A stretch of 64,000 nt of DNA from Rhodobacter aestuarii (GTDB lineage: Bacteria; Pseudomonadota; Alphaproteobacteria; Rhodobacterales; Rhodobacteraceae): assembly GCF_900156655.1 (NCBI RefSeq), contig NZ_FTOG01000005.1:62001-126000 (forward strand). The letters run 5' to 3'. A program made the translations under genes and the position numbers. A model generated the notes under the pieces. That model was not told the origin of the DNA. It ran no database searches and was given only the letters and a program-made list of their open reading frames with translations. Of the stretch, positions 1 to 8,377 are shown in pieces. Every line of letters starts with the position of its first letter. Position 1 is the stretch's first letter.

Positions 1-273
1 TGCCGCGCGTTTCGAGCCCGGTGCGGGCAGCAAATGCCCCGCCTTGCGGCCAATGACATAGCCGATCTGGTCGCCCATCAGCGCGCCGCCAAAAGCCGCC
101 AGCGCCACGGGGGCGAGCGCCAAATCCCCCGAGGCGACAAAGGCCCCGGCAGCGATCATCATCAAAGACGAGGGCACGGGCAGCGCCAAACAGCTGAGAA
201 GCGTGGTCAGCCCCACAAGCCAAGGCCCGTAAAGGGGCAGCGCCGCCAAGAACCAATCGGTCAGATCGGTCAT
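1..273 (-). CDS. DedA family membrane protein, N-terminal part (cut by window edge)
   Basis: The first 91 codons of a DedA/SNARE-associated family inner-membrane protein. The rest lies left of the window. The visible part has a hydrophobic segment (about residues 17-45) with the typical Pro-rich re-entrant motif LPVPSSLMM followed by AGAF, and the conserved GDQIGYVIGRKAG motif near residues 68-80. DedA proteins act in membrane lipid or undecaprenyl-phosphate transport and homeostasis; the substrate here cannot be read. The ATG overlaps the stop of the upstream 124-aa gene (ATGA), so the two are probably co-translated. Confidence 0.85.
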   Translation of the reverse strand, partial: MTDLTDWFLAALPLYGPWLVGLTTLLSCLALPVPSSLMMIAAGAFVASGDLALAPVALAAFGGALMGDQIGYVIGRKAGHLLPAPGSKRAA

Positions 274-644
274 GAGCCGGGGTCCGCCTGTTTTGCGGCG
301 ACAAGCGCGGGCAGGCCGGTTTCCAGACGGGCGATCAGATCGGGCAGGGGGACATTGATCTTGCGGGCAATCCGGTCGAGCGTGGGCGGGCCTTTGCCCA
401 CAAGCTCGGGCCCGTTTTCAATGCCCAAAACACCATCCACCTGTTCAACAGGCAGATGCCAACTGCGCGCGATATAGCCCGGGGTCATCCAACCCTCTGG
501 CGCTTGGTGCTGGTGTTCGGGGTTTGCCCAATAAAGCGTGCGCACCACAATCCGCCCACCGAAAAACGCCGCCAAGAGCGCGGCCAGCACAAAGGCAATC
601 AGCGCGCCGCGTTGTTCGCGCCACAATCTGCGCAACGCATTCAT
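270..644 (-). CDS. small membrane-anchored protein of unknown function
   Basis: 124 aa with one N-terminal membrane span (about residues 13-35) after a basic start (MNALRRLWREQRG), so the C-terminal about 85 residues should face the periplasm. That domain is soluble and has no motif I recognise; it contains a Pro-rich stretch (NVPLPDL). Its start overlaps the stop of the VWA gene and its stop overlaps the start of the DedA gene, both as ATGA. It therefore sits in the middle of a translationally coupled set and may assist one of these partners. Confidence 0.75.
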   Translation of the reverse strand: MNALRRLWREQRGALIAFVLAALLAAFFGGRIVVRTLYWANPEHQHQAPEGWMTPGYIARSWHLPVEQVDGVLGIENGPELVGKGPPTLDRIARKINVPLPDLIARLETGLPALVAAKQADPGS

Positions 645-1822
645 CCCAGCACCTTCATCGCGCGGGTGATCCCTTCCAGCGTCAGCGGGAACATGCGGCC
701 CGCGAAGATCTGATCAATCATGCCAATCGACATCGTGTAGGACCAGTGCCGCTCTGGCACCGGGTTGAGCCAGATGTGATCGGGCCATTGTTCCATTGCG
801 CGTTCCAGCCAAAGCGTGCCGGGTTCGGGGTTCCAATGCTCATTCGCGCCGCCGACATGGGTGATTTCGTAAGGTGACATCGAGGCATCGCCGACAAAGA
901 TGCATTTGTAATCTGGCCCGTAGCGATGCAGCACCTCCCATGTTGGGAGTAACTCGCCCCAGCGGCGGTGGTTGTCGCGCCAGACGCCCTCATAGAGGCA
1001 GTTGTGGAAGTAGTAATGTTCAAGGTGTTTGAACTCGGCCCGCGCGGCGGAGAATAGCTCATCCACCAGCGCGATATGGTCATCCATCGAGCCGCCAACA
1101 TCGAGGAAGAGCACGACCTTGACCGCATTATGCCGCTCCGGCCGGGTTTTCACGTCGATATAGCCCGCTTCGGCGGAGGCGCGGATTGTGCCCGGCAGGT
1201 CCAGTTCTTCATGGGCGCCGTGGCGCGCCCATTGCCGCAGCCGTTTGAGCGCCACTTTGATGTTGCGGGTGCCCAGTTCCACCCGGTCATCGAAATCACG
1301 AAATTCGCGTTTGTCCCAGACCTTGACTGCGCGGCGGTGGCGGCTTTCGGCTTGGCCGATGCGCACGCCTTCGGGGTTATAGCCATAAGCGCCAAAAGGG
1401 GAGGTGCCAGCGGTGCCAATCCACTTATTGCCGCCTTGGTGGCGTTTTTGCTGTTCTTTGAGCCGCTCGCGCAGCGTCTCCATCAGCTTTTCAAAACCGC
1501 CCAAAGCCTCGATCTGGGCTTTCTCTTCCTCAGACAGGTGCTTTTCGGCCATTTTGCGCAGCCAATCCTCGGGCAGATCAAGCGCATCAAGAATGGCTTC
1601 TTGAGGAATGGCCTCCAACCCTTTGAAAGATTGCGAAAAAGCTTGATCGAAGCGGTCTAGAAAACGCTCATCTTTCACCATCGCCGCGCGGGCGAAGTAG
1701 TAGAAACCATCCAGATCATAGGTGCAAAGGCCCGCCGCGAGCCCTTCCAGAAAGCCCAAATATTCGCGCGGGCTGACGGGGACGCCAGCCGCGCGGAGGT
1801 TTTCAAAAAAGGGTAAGAACAT
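641..1822 (-). CDS. CoxE-like VWA domain protein
   Basis: 393 aa, related to the COG3825 proteins with a C-terminal von Willebrand factor A domain. The metal-ion-dependent adhesion site DVGGSMDDH begins near residue 241. The N-terminal half is helical and charged (EKAQIEALGGFEKLMETLRE). In related loci such proteins work with a MoxR-type AAA+ ATPase as metal-insertion or assembly chaperones, but no MoxR gene is next to this one. I start at the ATG with GGGGGA five bases upstream; a GTG lies one codon earlier. It lies 46 bases downstream of the DUF2927 gene on the same strand. Confidence 0.85.
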   Translation of the reverse strand: MFLPFFENLRAAGVPVSPREYLGFLEGLAAGLCTYDLDGFYYFARAAMVKDERFLDRFDQAFSQSFKGLEAIPQEAILDALDLPEDWLRKMAEKHLSEEEKAQIEALGGFEKLMETLRERLKEQQKRHQGGNKWIGTAGTSPFGAYGYNPEGVRIGQAESRHRRAVKVWDKREFRDFDDRVELGTRNIKVALKRLRQWARHGAHEELDLPGTIRASAEAGYIDVKTRPERHNAVKVVLFLDVGGSMDDHIALVDELFSAARAEFKHLEHYYFHNCLYEGVWRDNHRRWGELLPTWEVLHRYGPDYKCIFVGDASMSPYEITHVGGANEHWNPEPGTLWLERAMEQWPDHIWLNPVPERHWSYTMSIGMIDQIFAGRMFPLTLEGITRAMKVLG

Positions 1823-1867
1823 CACATCCCCCGCGCCAGTTGCCCGGCGCGGGATTTGCGCGCCGGA

Positions 1868-3346
1868 TCAGCCGCGCCCGGCGCGGGCCAGCGCCGCCAC
1901 TTCGGCGGCCCGAGCGCGCACCGCAGCATCGGAGCCAAAACCGTAACGCGCCCATTGCGCCGAGTCGACCCGTGCTTGCTGTGCCTGCGCCGGATTGCCG
2001 AGCGTGTCATAGGCTTCTGCGCGGATGAAATAGAGCGTCGCCATCAGCGCCGCGTTTTCGCCGCTCAGCGCCGGGGTCATCGCCCGGTTCACCAGTGCAA
2101 TCGCATCTTGCGCACGACCGGCAGAAAGCGCGAAAGCCGCAAGTTGCATATCGACATGGGCCGATTGAATGCCCGCACCCGGGGTGGCGCGATAGATGTT
2201 GCCGGCTTTGGCAAAGGCATTCAGCGCGGTTTCCGGGTCGTTTTGCACGCTCAGGCGGCCAAGCGCGAACCAACCAAAGGCGGCGCGGGTATCGTTCCAG
2301 CCTTGCGCGGCGGCCAAATTGATCGCGCTCATCGCGGCGGCGCGGCGTGCCCCGGTGTTGCCCGGACCAATCGCCCGGTTCACCGCAGACACATAGGCGC
2401 GCGGGGTCGGGTCATCGCGCAAACCACGCACCGCGCCCCCTGCGGGGTTGAGACGCGCAAAGACGGCGGGCAGCTTCGCCTGCACCTCGGGCGCGCTCAT
2501 GCCCGAATGCAACTCGGCTGCATAAGTCGCGCGCAGTTGAATCATGTCATAGCGTGTCAGCACGGTATGGAAGTTGTCATCGTTCCAGACCGAATTCGGC
2601 AGACGGTAGAGGTCATTGAGCGGCCCAAGCGCTTGGCTGGTTTCCTCATGCAGACAGTCGCGCACCTCTTGGGGCGTGGCTTCCGCCGGAATGAAAACCG
2701 TGGCTGAGACGCGCTGCTTCACCTGTGTCCAGTCGCCCCGTGCGGTGCGACGGGCGGCGCGGTAATCGTCCCAGCCGCTGACATTGGGCACCACGAAACA
2801 GGCCGCATTCGGCACTTCGCGCGACATTTGTTTGCGCGGCACGAAGTCGATCTGAATGTGGTTTTGCGCCGAGGCCCCCACCGAGATCGGAACCCCGGCT
2901 TCGCCGCGTAGCCGCGACACGAGCCGCGCCAATTCGCGCGGTGCGCTTGCGGGCGCACCCGCCCCGAGCGAGACCGTGATCGGCCCTTCAAAGCGCGAGA
3001 ATTGCGGGATTGCGCGCCCGGATTCGAGCGAGAAGCTCAATTCCATGAAGTCCCGCGCCAAGGCAGAATTGCTTGGCAGGCTTTCAGGGCGCTGCGCTGG
3101 CAACGACATATCCACGCCCGCTGATGGATCAGCGAGGGGAAGGTCGATGGCTGCCGTTGAGGCCCGAGTGGTGGGCGCATCAATACTGGGCGGGGCTGAC
3201 ATACAGCCCGCCAGCATCACAGCGGCAATCAGCCCGGAGCACCGGGCAATAGAATGAGAGGCCCGCAGCGCATAGCGCTGGGGCCGGACGAATTCCGCGG
3301 TGGCAGCCGCAGAATCCGCCCGGAACGGCAGACAATTCGAACGCAT
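1868..3346 (-). CDS. DUF2927 family lipoprotein with TPR-like C-terminus
   Basis: About 492 aa. A hydrophobic segment ends in a lipobox (LIAAVMLAGC, Cys about residue 48), pointing to a periplasmic lipoprotein. The leader is long, so a later non-ATG start is possible; an upstream ATG at 3424 would give 518 aa. The central part matches DUF2927 as I remember it, with the conserved CLHEETSQALG followed by LNDLYRLPNSVWNDD. The HEExxQ core looks like part of a zincin site. The last about 170 residues are Ala-rich helical repeats resembling TPRs (GWFALGRLSVQNDPETALNA). Function unknown. Confidence 0.75.
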   Translation of the reverse strand: MRSNCLPFRADSAAATAEFVRPQRYALRASHSIARCSGLIAAVMLAGCMSAPPSIDAPTTRASTAAIDLPLADPSAGVDMSLPAQRPESLPSNSALARDFMELSFSLESGRAIPQFSRFEGPITVSLGAGAPASAPRELARLVSRLRGEAGVPISVGASAQNHIQIDFVPRKQMSREVPNAACFVVPNVSGWDDYRAARRTARGDWTQVKQRVSATVFIPAEATPQEVRDCLHEETSQALGPLNDLYRLPNSVWNDDNFHTVLTRYDMIQLRATYAAELHSGMSAPEVQAKLPAVFARLNPAGGAVRGLRDDPTPRAYVSAVNRAIGPGNTGARRAAAMSAINLAAAQGWNDTRAAFGWFALGRLSVQNDPETALNAFAKAGNIYRATPGAGIQSAHVDMQLAAFALSAGRAQDAIALVNRAMTPALSGENAALMATLYFIRAEAYDTLGNPAQAQQARVDSAQWARYGFGSDAAVRARAAEVAALARAGRG

Positions 3347-3424
3347 GGCAGTGCGTATCCCAGGTTTTGTAGGCCACTGTAGGCACAGCGCCGTAACTTC
3401 GACCAGTAATTCTTTGAGTTGCAA

Positions 3425-3774
3425 TGGGATTTTAATAAGGCGGCCCCAGATGTGGTGCCATTAACCTTTCAAACACCCGCCTTATTGTTGCCACAATTGG
3501 GCAGCGCGCGGGGCTTTGGTGCAGATGCGGAAACGCAGCGTTCGGAAACCAAGCCGATCCGGGCAGATTAACGCCGAATCAAGATCATGTTGTTTCTGAT
3601 CTGGAAACACGCATAGCGTGCAAATAATGGAAAATGCTCGCGTTTTTTTGCTTTTCGCGGCGCAAGCCGGAAACATTACCGGCCTTGCCGCAGGCATTGG
3701 CGGGCAAAATGAAAACGCCCCAGCGCAAAGCCGGGGCGTTTTGTGGTGGTCGAGTCGTTGGAGTAACGCGCGCT
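3425..3774. other. intergenic region, 350 bases
   Basis: No supportable gene. It holds the hairpin at 3712-3742 that ends the corrinoid methyltransferase gene, and must contain the promoter of the minus-strand DUF2927 operon. Two copies of TGTAGGC, 10 bases apart, lie just inside the gene's possible upstream extension near 3368-3384. Confidence 0.6.
3712..3742 (-). terminator. rho-independent terminator after the methyltransferase gene
   Basis: Perfect 10-bp arms AAAACGCCCC and GGGGCGTTTT around an 11-base loop. Read on the minus strand, the hairpin is flanked by A and T tracts and lies 33 bases past the methyltransferase stop. Confidence 0.8.
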
Positions 3775-4746
3775 TTAGCGGGCGCGGCGACGTCCACGGC
3801 CCCCGGCCGACGCGGCAGCAGCCGAGGCCTCGGCAAAGGTCGCGCCTTCTTTCATCGCGTCCAGCACTTTGGAGAGTTTGATCCACTCCATCGAGTTGGC
3901 GTCGTGGTCCATCAGCAAGTTGGCGGCGCGGATCGCCTCCATCTCTTGGCTGCGCACCGGGTTCATGATCGCTGAGGTCATGCCTGCGCCAATCGCCATC
4001 GGCAAGAAGGCCCCGTTGACGCCATGACGGTTCGGCAGACCGAAGGAGATGTTCGAAGCGCCGCAGGTGGTGTTCACGCCCAGCTCGGTGCGCAGACGTT
4101 GCACCAGCGTGAAGACCTGACGGCCCGCCGAGGCCATTGCGCCCACCGGCATCACCAGCGGGTCCACCACAATGTCATGCGCCGGGATGCCGAAATCGGC
4201 CGCGCGCTGCACGATCTTTTTCGCCACTTCAAAGCGGACATCGGGGTCTTCCGAAATCCCGGTGTCGTCGTTCGAGATCGCCACGACCGGCACGTTGTAT
4301 TTTTTCACGAGCGGCAGCACGAGTTCGAGACGCTCTTCTTCCCCGGTGACGGAGTTCAACAGCGGGCGGCCCTCACAGGCTTCCAGACCGGCTTCAAGCG
4401 CGGCGGGCACCGAACTGTCGATGCACAGCGGCACATCGGTGATCGCTTGCACGCGGGTGATCAGGTCGCGCATCAGCGGCGGTTCAACGAAGTTGTTGTC
4501 GGCGTAACGCGGATCTTCGGCCATTTTGTTGGAGAAGACAGCGCCCGAGTTGATGTCGAGCACGGTCGCCCCACAGGCCACCTGTTCCAGCGCATCTTTC
4601 TCGACGGTGGTGAAATCGCCCAGCTCCAGCTCGGCGGCCAGTTTTTTGCGGCCCGTCGGGTTGATACGCTCGCCGATCACGCAGAAGGGCTCGTCGAAGC
4701 CGATGGTGACGGTCTTCGTCTTGCTCTCGAGAATGGTGCGGGTCAT
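3775..4746 (-). CDS. methyltetrahydrofolate:corrinoid methyltransferase (pterin-binding domain)
   Basis: 323 aa, DHPS-like TIM barrel of the MetH pterin-binding/AcsE type. The start region has the typical IGERINPTGRK, followed by DINSGAV, CIDSS and the GASNISFGLPNR loop near the C-terminus. These enzymes move the methyl group of methyl-THF to or from a corrinoid protein. With the MetF-like reductase upstream (2-base gap) this forms a C1-folate module. In roseobacters such stand-alone proteins serve as the folate part of a split B12 methionine synthase (from memory of mutant-fitness work). The corrinoid-binding and homocysteine-binding partners are not in the window. The Arg-rich tail (GGRGRRRAR) is unusual. 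Confidence 0.85.
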   Translation of the reverse strand: MTRTILESKTKTVTIGFDEPFCVIGERINPTGRKKLAAELELGDFTTVEKDALEQVACGATVLDINSGAVFSNKMAEDPRYADNNFVEPPLMRDLITRVQAITDVPLCIDSSVPAALEAGLEACEGRPLLNSVTGEEERLELVLPLVKKYNVPVVAISNDDTGISEDPDVRFEVAKKIVQRAADFGIPAHDIVVDPLVMPVGAMASAGRQVFTLVQRLRTELGVNTTCGASNISFGLPNRHGVNGAFLPMAIGAGMTSAIMNPVRSQEMEAIRAANLLMDHDANSMEWIKLSKVLDAMKEGATFAEASAAAASAGGRGRRRAR

Positions 4747-4748
4747 TT

Positions 4749-5639
4749 TCAGCCTTTCACTTGATCTGCGATCCAGGTCGCGTTCGTTTTGATACCGCCG
4801 AGCGGGAAGAAATGCACGGCTTCGATGCCGAAGGCGGGGTTGGCGGCTTTATGCTTCGCCAGTTCTTTCAAGAGTTCGGTCGGCTCCAGCGGCGCGAGCA
4901 GCTTGGTCACGTCTTTGGCGCGTTTTTGCAGCACTTTGAGCGAGGGGCCAACACCGCAAGCGATGGCGTATTTGATCAGCGTTTGCAGCTTGGCCGGGCC
5001 CGCGATGCCAATATGCACCGGCATGGTGATGCCTTCTTCGGCCAGACGGTTCACCCAAGCGATCATCGGACCGGCTTCAAAGGCGAATTGGGTGACAATC
5101 GCGCAATCGGCGTCGGTGGTGTCAGCGAAACGCTGTTTCATATGCAGCGCTTGCATCACCATTTTGTCGCCACCTTTGGGGTCGATGTCGCGGCTGCCTT
5201 CGGGGTGGCCCGCGAAATGGAGCCGCTCAAAGCCCGCAAACGCGCCGGTTTCCACAAGCTGCATTGCATTATCAAGCGTGCCCACCGGCGTGGTCGGCCC
5301 GCCGCCCAGCAGCAGCGCTTGTTTCACATCGGCTTCGCCTTTGTAGCGCGCCACCCAGTCACGCAGTTGCAGCGCGTCGCGCATGATGCGCGCGGGGAAG
5401 TGCGGCATCGGCTCAAAGCCTTCTTCGCGCAGCCGCTTCACCGTGGCGACCATTTCTTCGATCGGCGTGCCTTCGATATGGGCAACATAAACGCGGGTGC
5501 CCGCAGGCAGGAGTTCGCGGAAGTCCGGGATCTTCGCGGCGGTGCGCGGCATCACTTCCATCGAGAACCCCTCGAGGAAAGCAGGCACAGCGCCATTGGT
5601 GGGCGCACTGGTGTCGCGGCGGAAATTCAGAAGGGCCAT
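4749..5639 (-). CDS. methylenetetrahydrofolate reductase-like flavoprotein
   Basis: 296 aa, MetF-superfamily TIM barrel. FSMEVMPRTAAKI carries the N-terminal Glu of the catalytic region, and HFPARIM, LLGGGPTTPVG and the FAGHPEGS loop are family landmarks, as is TQFAFEAGPM. It would interconvert methylene-THF and methyl-THF and feed the methyltransferase immediately downstream. It diverges from canonical MetF at the C-terminus, as other members of this alphaproteobacterial subfamily do. The next gene upstream is only 11 bases away, so the three genes form one operon. Confidence 0.85.
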   Translation of the reverse strand: MALLNFRRDTSAPTNGAVPAFLEGFSMEVMPRTAAKIPDFRELLPAGTRVYVAHIEGTPIEEMVATVKRLREEGFEPMPHFPARIMRDALQLRDWVARYKGEADVKQALLLGGGPTTPVGTLDNAMQLVETGAFAGFERLHFAGHPEGSRDIDPKGGDKMVMQALHMKQRFADTTDADCAIVTQFAFEAGPMIAWVNRLAEEGITMPVHIGIAGPAKLQTLIKYAIACGVGPSLKVLQKRAKDVTKLLAPLEPTELLKELAKHKAANPAFGIEAVHFFPLGGIKTNATWIADQVKG

Positions 5640-5650
5640 GTCTCTCTCCG

Positions 5651-5974
5651 TCAGGTTGTCTGGCTGGGTGGGGCGGCGTTTGCCCAGCCGTCATTGGCAA
5701 TCAACCGGGCCAAAGCCGCGGCATCGTAGTCGGAGAGAACCCGCGCCAGTTCGGCTTCGGCTGCTTCCGCATCCGATCCGTCGCGGGTGCCAATCATCAC
5801 CTTGCGCCATTCTGCAAGATAGGCATCGCTATCCTTTGCGCCCACTTTCATCGCGCAGCGATCAATCGCTTGCTCAAACCGTTCGGGGAGCGGTTTCTTA
5901 ACGCCCCGACGGCCAGAGCCGACAATGATCTGCGCTGGAATGTCGCGCCAGAAGACGATGGTGATATCGGCCAT
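5651..5974 (-). CDS. PF13769 'virulence factor' family small protein
   Basis: 107 aa starting MADITIVFWRDIPAQIIVG, which is characteristic of the family named virulence factor (PF13769, recognised from memory). The name is historical and tells nothing about mechanism. The ATG at 5974 has AAGAGGG upstream; an in-frame extension to 6136 lacks such a site and has poor codon quality. It is the first gene of the C1-folate operon (11 bases before metF). The family is usually found in this setting, so it probably serves folate/corrinoid methyl transfer. No catalytic residues can be assigned. Confidence 0.8.
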   Translation of the reverse strand: MADITIVFWRDIPAQIIVGSGRRGVKKPLPERFEQAIDRCAMKVGAKDSDAYLAEWRKVMIGTRDGSDAEAAEAELARVLSDYDAAALARLIANDGWANAAPPSQTT

Positions 5975-6407
5975 GTGTGATTCCCTCTTGATCCAGCAAT
6001 ACGTGTCAAAACGACGACGCCGGTGACGGATTTCGACATTTTTCGCAAAGTTGGCGACACAGCCACGTTTCCTTACCCGGCTGTTGCATCGCTGCGCATC
6101 CTCGAATTCTGCAAGATGATGATGAGCCTTGCTCACTTGCCGTTAAGGTCAAGGAAGCAGGGGCCGAAGCGTGGGTTTTGCCTTAAAACTTGGTCGCATT
6201 CTTGCTGATTGCGCCGCGGCGCGGACGGCAGGGCCGCGGTGCGCCCGCGTTCTTGCTGCGCAGCGCATCACCGAACCGCTCACAAAATCAGGCAAAATCG
6301 GGCTGCGGGGGCGATGTGACGATCGTCACCATATCGTCACCTGCGCGCTTGATCCTGCCTCCCCCCCGCGCTACCTAGGGGATAACTTGAAATCGGAGGG
6401 CGTGAAG
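5975..6407. other. divergent intergenic region, 433 bases
   Basis: Separates the C1-folate operon (minus) from ppx/gppA (plus). Frames opening here have no ribosome site and rare codons, so I do not call a gene. It contains the palindrome at 6316-6329 and must carry both promoters. Confidence 0.6.
6316..6329. promoter_or_regulatory. 14-bp perfect palindrome GTGACGATCGTCAC
   Basis: A perfect palindrome, followed by another TCGTCACC half-site (6334-6341) in the same orientation as the right arm, 10 bases on. It lies 79-92 bases before the ppx/gppA start, a good place for an operator. The regulator is unknown. Confidence 0.4.
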
Positions 6408-7538
6408 ATGGCGCCCAGGCGTCCTCGGGCTGCGGGCGCGATCCCGAAAAAGGTCGAACGCGCTGCACCCACCCCCGCCGAGTCGGGCGAGCTTTATGCT
6501 GCGCTTGATCTCGGCACCAATAGTTGCCGGATGCTGATTGCCCGACCGAAGGGGGATCAGTTTCAGGTGGTCGACAGCTTTTCGAAAGCTGTCCAGCTCG
6601 GCCAAGGGTTAGAAGCCTCTGGGCGCTTGTCTCGTTCATCTATGGCGCGGACGGTGCAAGCGCTGCAAATTTGCCGCCGTAAGATCGAAAGCCATGGCGT
6701 GAAGCGGATGCGCTTGGTAGCGACCGAGGCCTGCCGCCGGGCGGGCAATGCGCGTGACTTCATCCGTTACGTGCGACGCGAAACCAATCTGCCGCTGGAG
6801 ATCATTCCGCCAGAAGAGGAAGCGCGGCTCGCGGTGATCTCTTGTGCTTCGCTGGTGAAGGCCGAGACCGAGCAGCTTTTGGTCGTGGATATTGGCGGCG
6901 GGTCGACCGAGCTTGTCTGGATCGACATTTCCAAAGTGCCGTGGTGTGACCGCCCGCGCTCGATCATGCGGCTCTCGGGCGGGTTTTCGCAGCCCGAATG
7001 CGATATTCCCTCGGCCCGCGTGGTCGATTGGATTTCCGTGCCGCTTGGGGTGGCCACGCTCAAAGACCAATTCGGCGATGTCGAAGATGACGCCGCGCGG
7101 TTTGCGCTGATGTCTTGGTTCTTCGAAGAGAAACTGGCCGATTTCGCGCCCTATGCATCGGGCACGCCGCAAGCCGGGTTTCAGGTGATTGGCACCTCGG
7201 GCACGGTCACCACGGTTGCCGCCTGCCACCTTGGGCTCAAGCGCTATGATCGCAACCGGGTCGATGGGCTCACCATGACCTCGGGCGAGATTGATGCGGT
7301 GATCCGCTCGTTTTTGAACTTAGGCCCGGATGGGCGGCGCGCGGACCCGCGCATTGGGCGGGATCGGCACACGCTCATTATGTCGGGGGCCGCGATCTTG
7401 CAGGCGTTGATGCGGGTTTGGCCCACAGACCGGATGTCGGTCGCGGACCGTGGCCTGCGCGAAGGGCTGCTTTACGCACAAATGGCCGAAGATGGCGTCT
7501 TAGAAGAAATGAAGCCGATCGAAGGGGAAATGAAATGA
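6408..7538 (+). CDS. Ppx/GppA phosphatase family protein
   Basis: 376 aa, ASKHA-fold exopolyphosphatase/guanosine pentaphosphate phosphatase. Landmarks are the phosphate-1 loop [14 protein letters not shown] (about residues 28-41), [13 protein letters not shown], the phosphate-2 loop [12 protein letters not shown] and [11 protein letters not shown]. The ATG has CGGAGGG seven bases upstream; earlier in-frame ATGs have no such site. The protein lacks the C-terminal HD domain of long Ppx forms. Its stop overlaps the start of rlmE (ATGA), an arrangement common in alphaproteobacteria, so the two are co-translated. Confidence 0.9.
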   Translation: MAPRRPRAAGAIPKKVERAAPTPAESGELYAALDLGTNSCRMLIARPKGDQFQVVDSFSKAVQLGQGLEASGRLSRSSMARTVQALQICRRKIESHGVKRMRLVATEACRRAGNARDFIRYVRRETNLPLEIIPPEEEARLAVISCASLVKAETEQLLVVDIGGGSTELVWIDISKVPWCDRPRSIMRLSGGFSQPECDIPSARVVDWISVPLGVATLKDQFGDVEDDAARFALMSWFFEEKLADFAPYASGTPQAGFQVIGTSGTVTTVAACHLGLKRYDRNRVDGLTMTSGEIDAVIRSFLNLGPDGRRADPRIGRDRHTLIMSGAAILQALMRVWPTDRMSVADRGLREGLLYAQMAEDGVLEEMKPIEGEMK

Positions 7539-8278
7539 CGAAAACTCCGACCGGCAAGAACACCTCGGGCCGTGGACAGCGCGATCTGCGGGTGCGGGTG
7601 AAAACCGCAAAAGGGCGGAAGCTGTCGTCCACCCTTTGGCTGGAGCGGCAACTGAACGATCCTTATGTGATCCGCGCCAAGAAAGAGGGCTATCGCGGCC
7701 GCGCCGCCTTCAAGATTTTGGAGCTGGATGAAAAGTTCCGCTTCCTTGTGCCGGGCGCACGGGTGGTCGATCTTGGCTGCGCACCGGGCGGTTGGTGCCA
7801 AGTCGCGGTGAAACGCGTCAATGCGCTTGGCGAGAAATCGGGCAAGAAGCGCGGCACCGTGCTGGGCGTTGACCTGCAAGAAGTGGATGCAATCGCCGGG
7901 GCCGAAATCCATCAGCTCGACTTTTTGGAAGATGATGCCGATGAAAAGGTGAAGGGCTGGCTTGGGGGCAATGCCGATGTGGTAATGTCGGATATGGCCG
8001 CCGCCGCTTCGGGCAACCAGCAGGTGGACCACCTGCGCATCATTACGCTTTGCGAGCATGCCGCCTATTTCGCCTTTGATGTGCTGGATGAAGGCGGCAC
8101 CTTTGTCGCCAAAGTGCTGGCGGGCGGGGCCGAGCAGGGGCTGATGACCGTCTTGAAAAAGAATTTCGACAAGGTGGTGAATGTGAAGCCGCCTTCAAGC
8201 CGCAAGGACAGTTCCGAAAAATTCGTTGTGGCGACAGGCTTTCGCGGCAAACGCCATGAAGAGGGGGCGAGTGAGTAG
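7535..8278 (+). CDS. rlmE: 23S rRNA (uridine-2'-O)-methyltransferase RlmE
   Basis: 247 aa, FtsJ/RrmJ family. It methylates U2552 (E. coli numbering) in the A-loop of 23S rRNA during 50S maturation. The SAM motif [16 protein letters not shown] is clear. The K-D-K-E tetrad is represented by Lys in [11 protein letters not shown], Asp in VMSDMAA, Lys in TFVAKVL and Glu in [11 protein letters not shown]. An N-terminal basic extension of about 25 residues ([18 protein letters not shown]) probably helps RNA binding. Start chosen at the ATG overlapping the upstream stop. Confidence 0.93.
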   Translation: MTKTPTGKNTSGRGQRDLRVRVKTAKGRKLSSTLWLERQLNDPYVIRAKKEGYRGRAAFKILELDEKFRFLVPGARVVDLGCAPGGWCQVAVKRVNALGEKSGKKRGTVLGVDLQEVDAIAGAEIHQLDFLEDDADEKVKGWLGGNADVVMSDMAAAASGNQQVDHLRIITLCEHAAYFAFDVLDEGGTFVAKVLAGGAEQGLMTVLKKNFDKVVNVKPPSSRKDSSEKFVVATGFRGKRHEEGASE

Positions 8279-8298
8279 CCTTTTGCGACCAAAGTCGT

Positions 8299-8313
8299 AG
8301 AGGTCGCACCTCT
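8299..8313. promoter_or_regulatory. inverted repeat AGAGGT-CGC-ACCTCT
   Basis: Perfect 6+3+6 inverted repeat between rlmE and the GAF-Fis regulator gene, 65-79 bases before the regulator's start. It could be an autoregulatory operator; it has no T-run, so a terminator role is less likely. Confidence 0.35.
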
Positions 8314-8377
8314 TGCGCGAACATCGAAACCGCCTATCCTGCCATTTCGTCGCACCGAAAAGAGGGGAGGCTTTCCG

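Noticed and set aside
6171-6407. In-frame extension upstream of ppx/gppA
   Set aside because: No ribosome site, poor codons, carries the palindrome; ATG at 6408 has a clear site.
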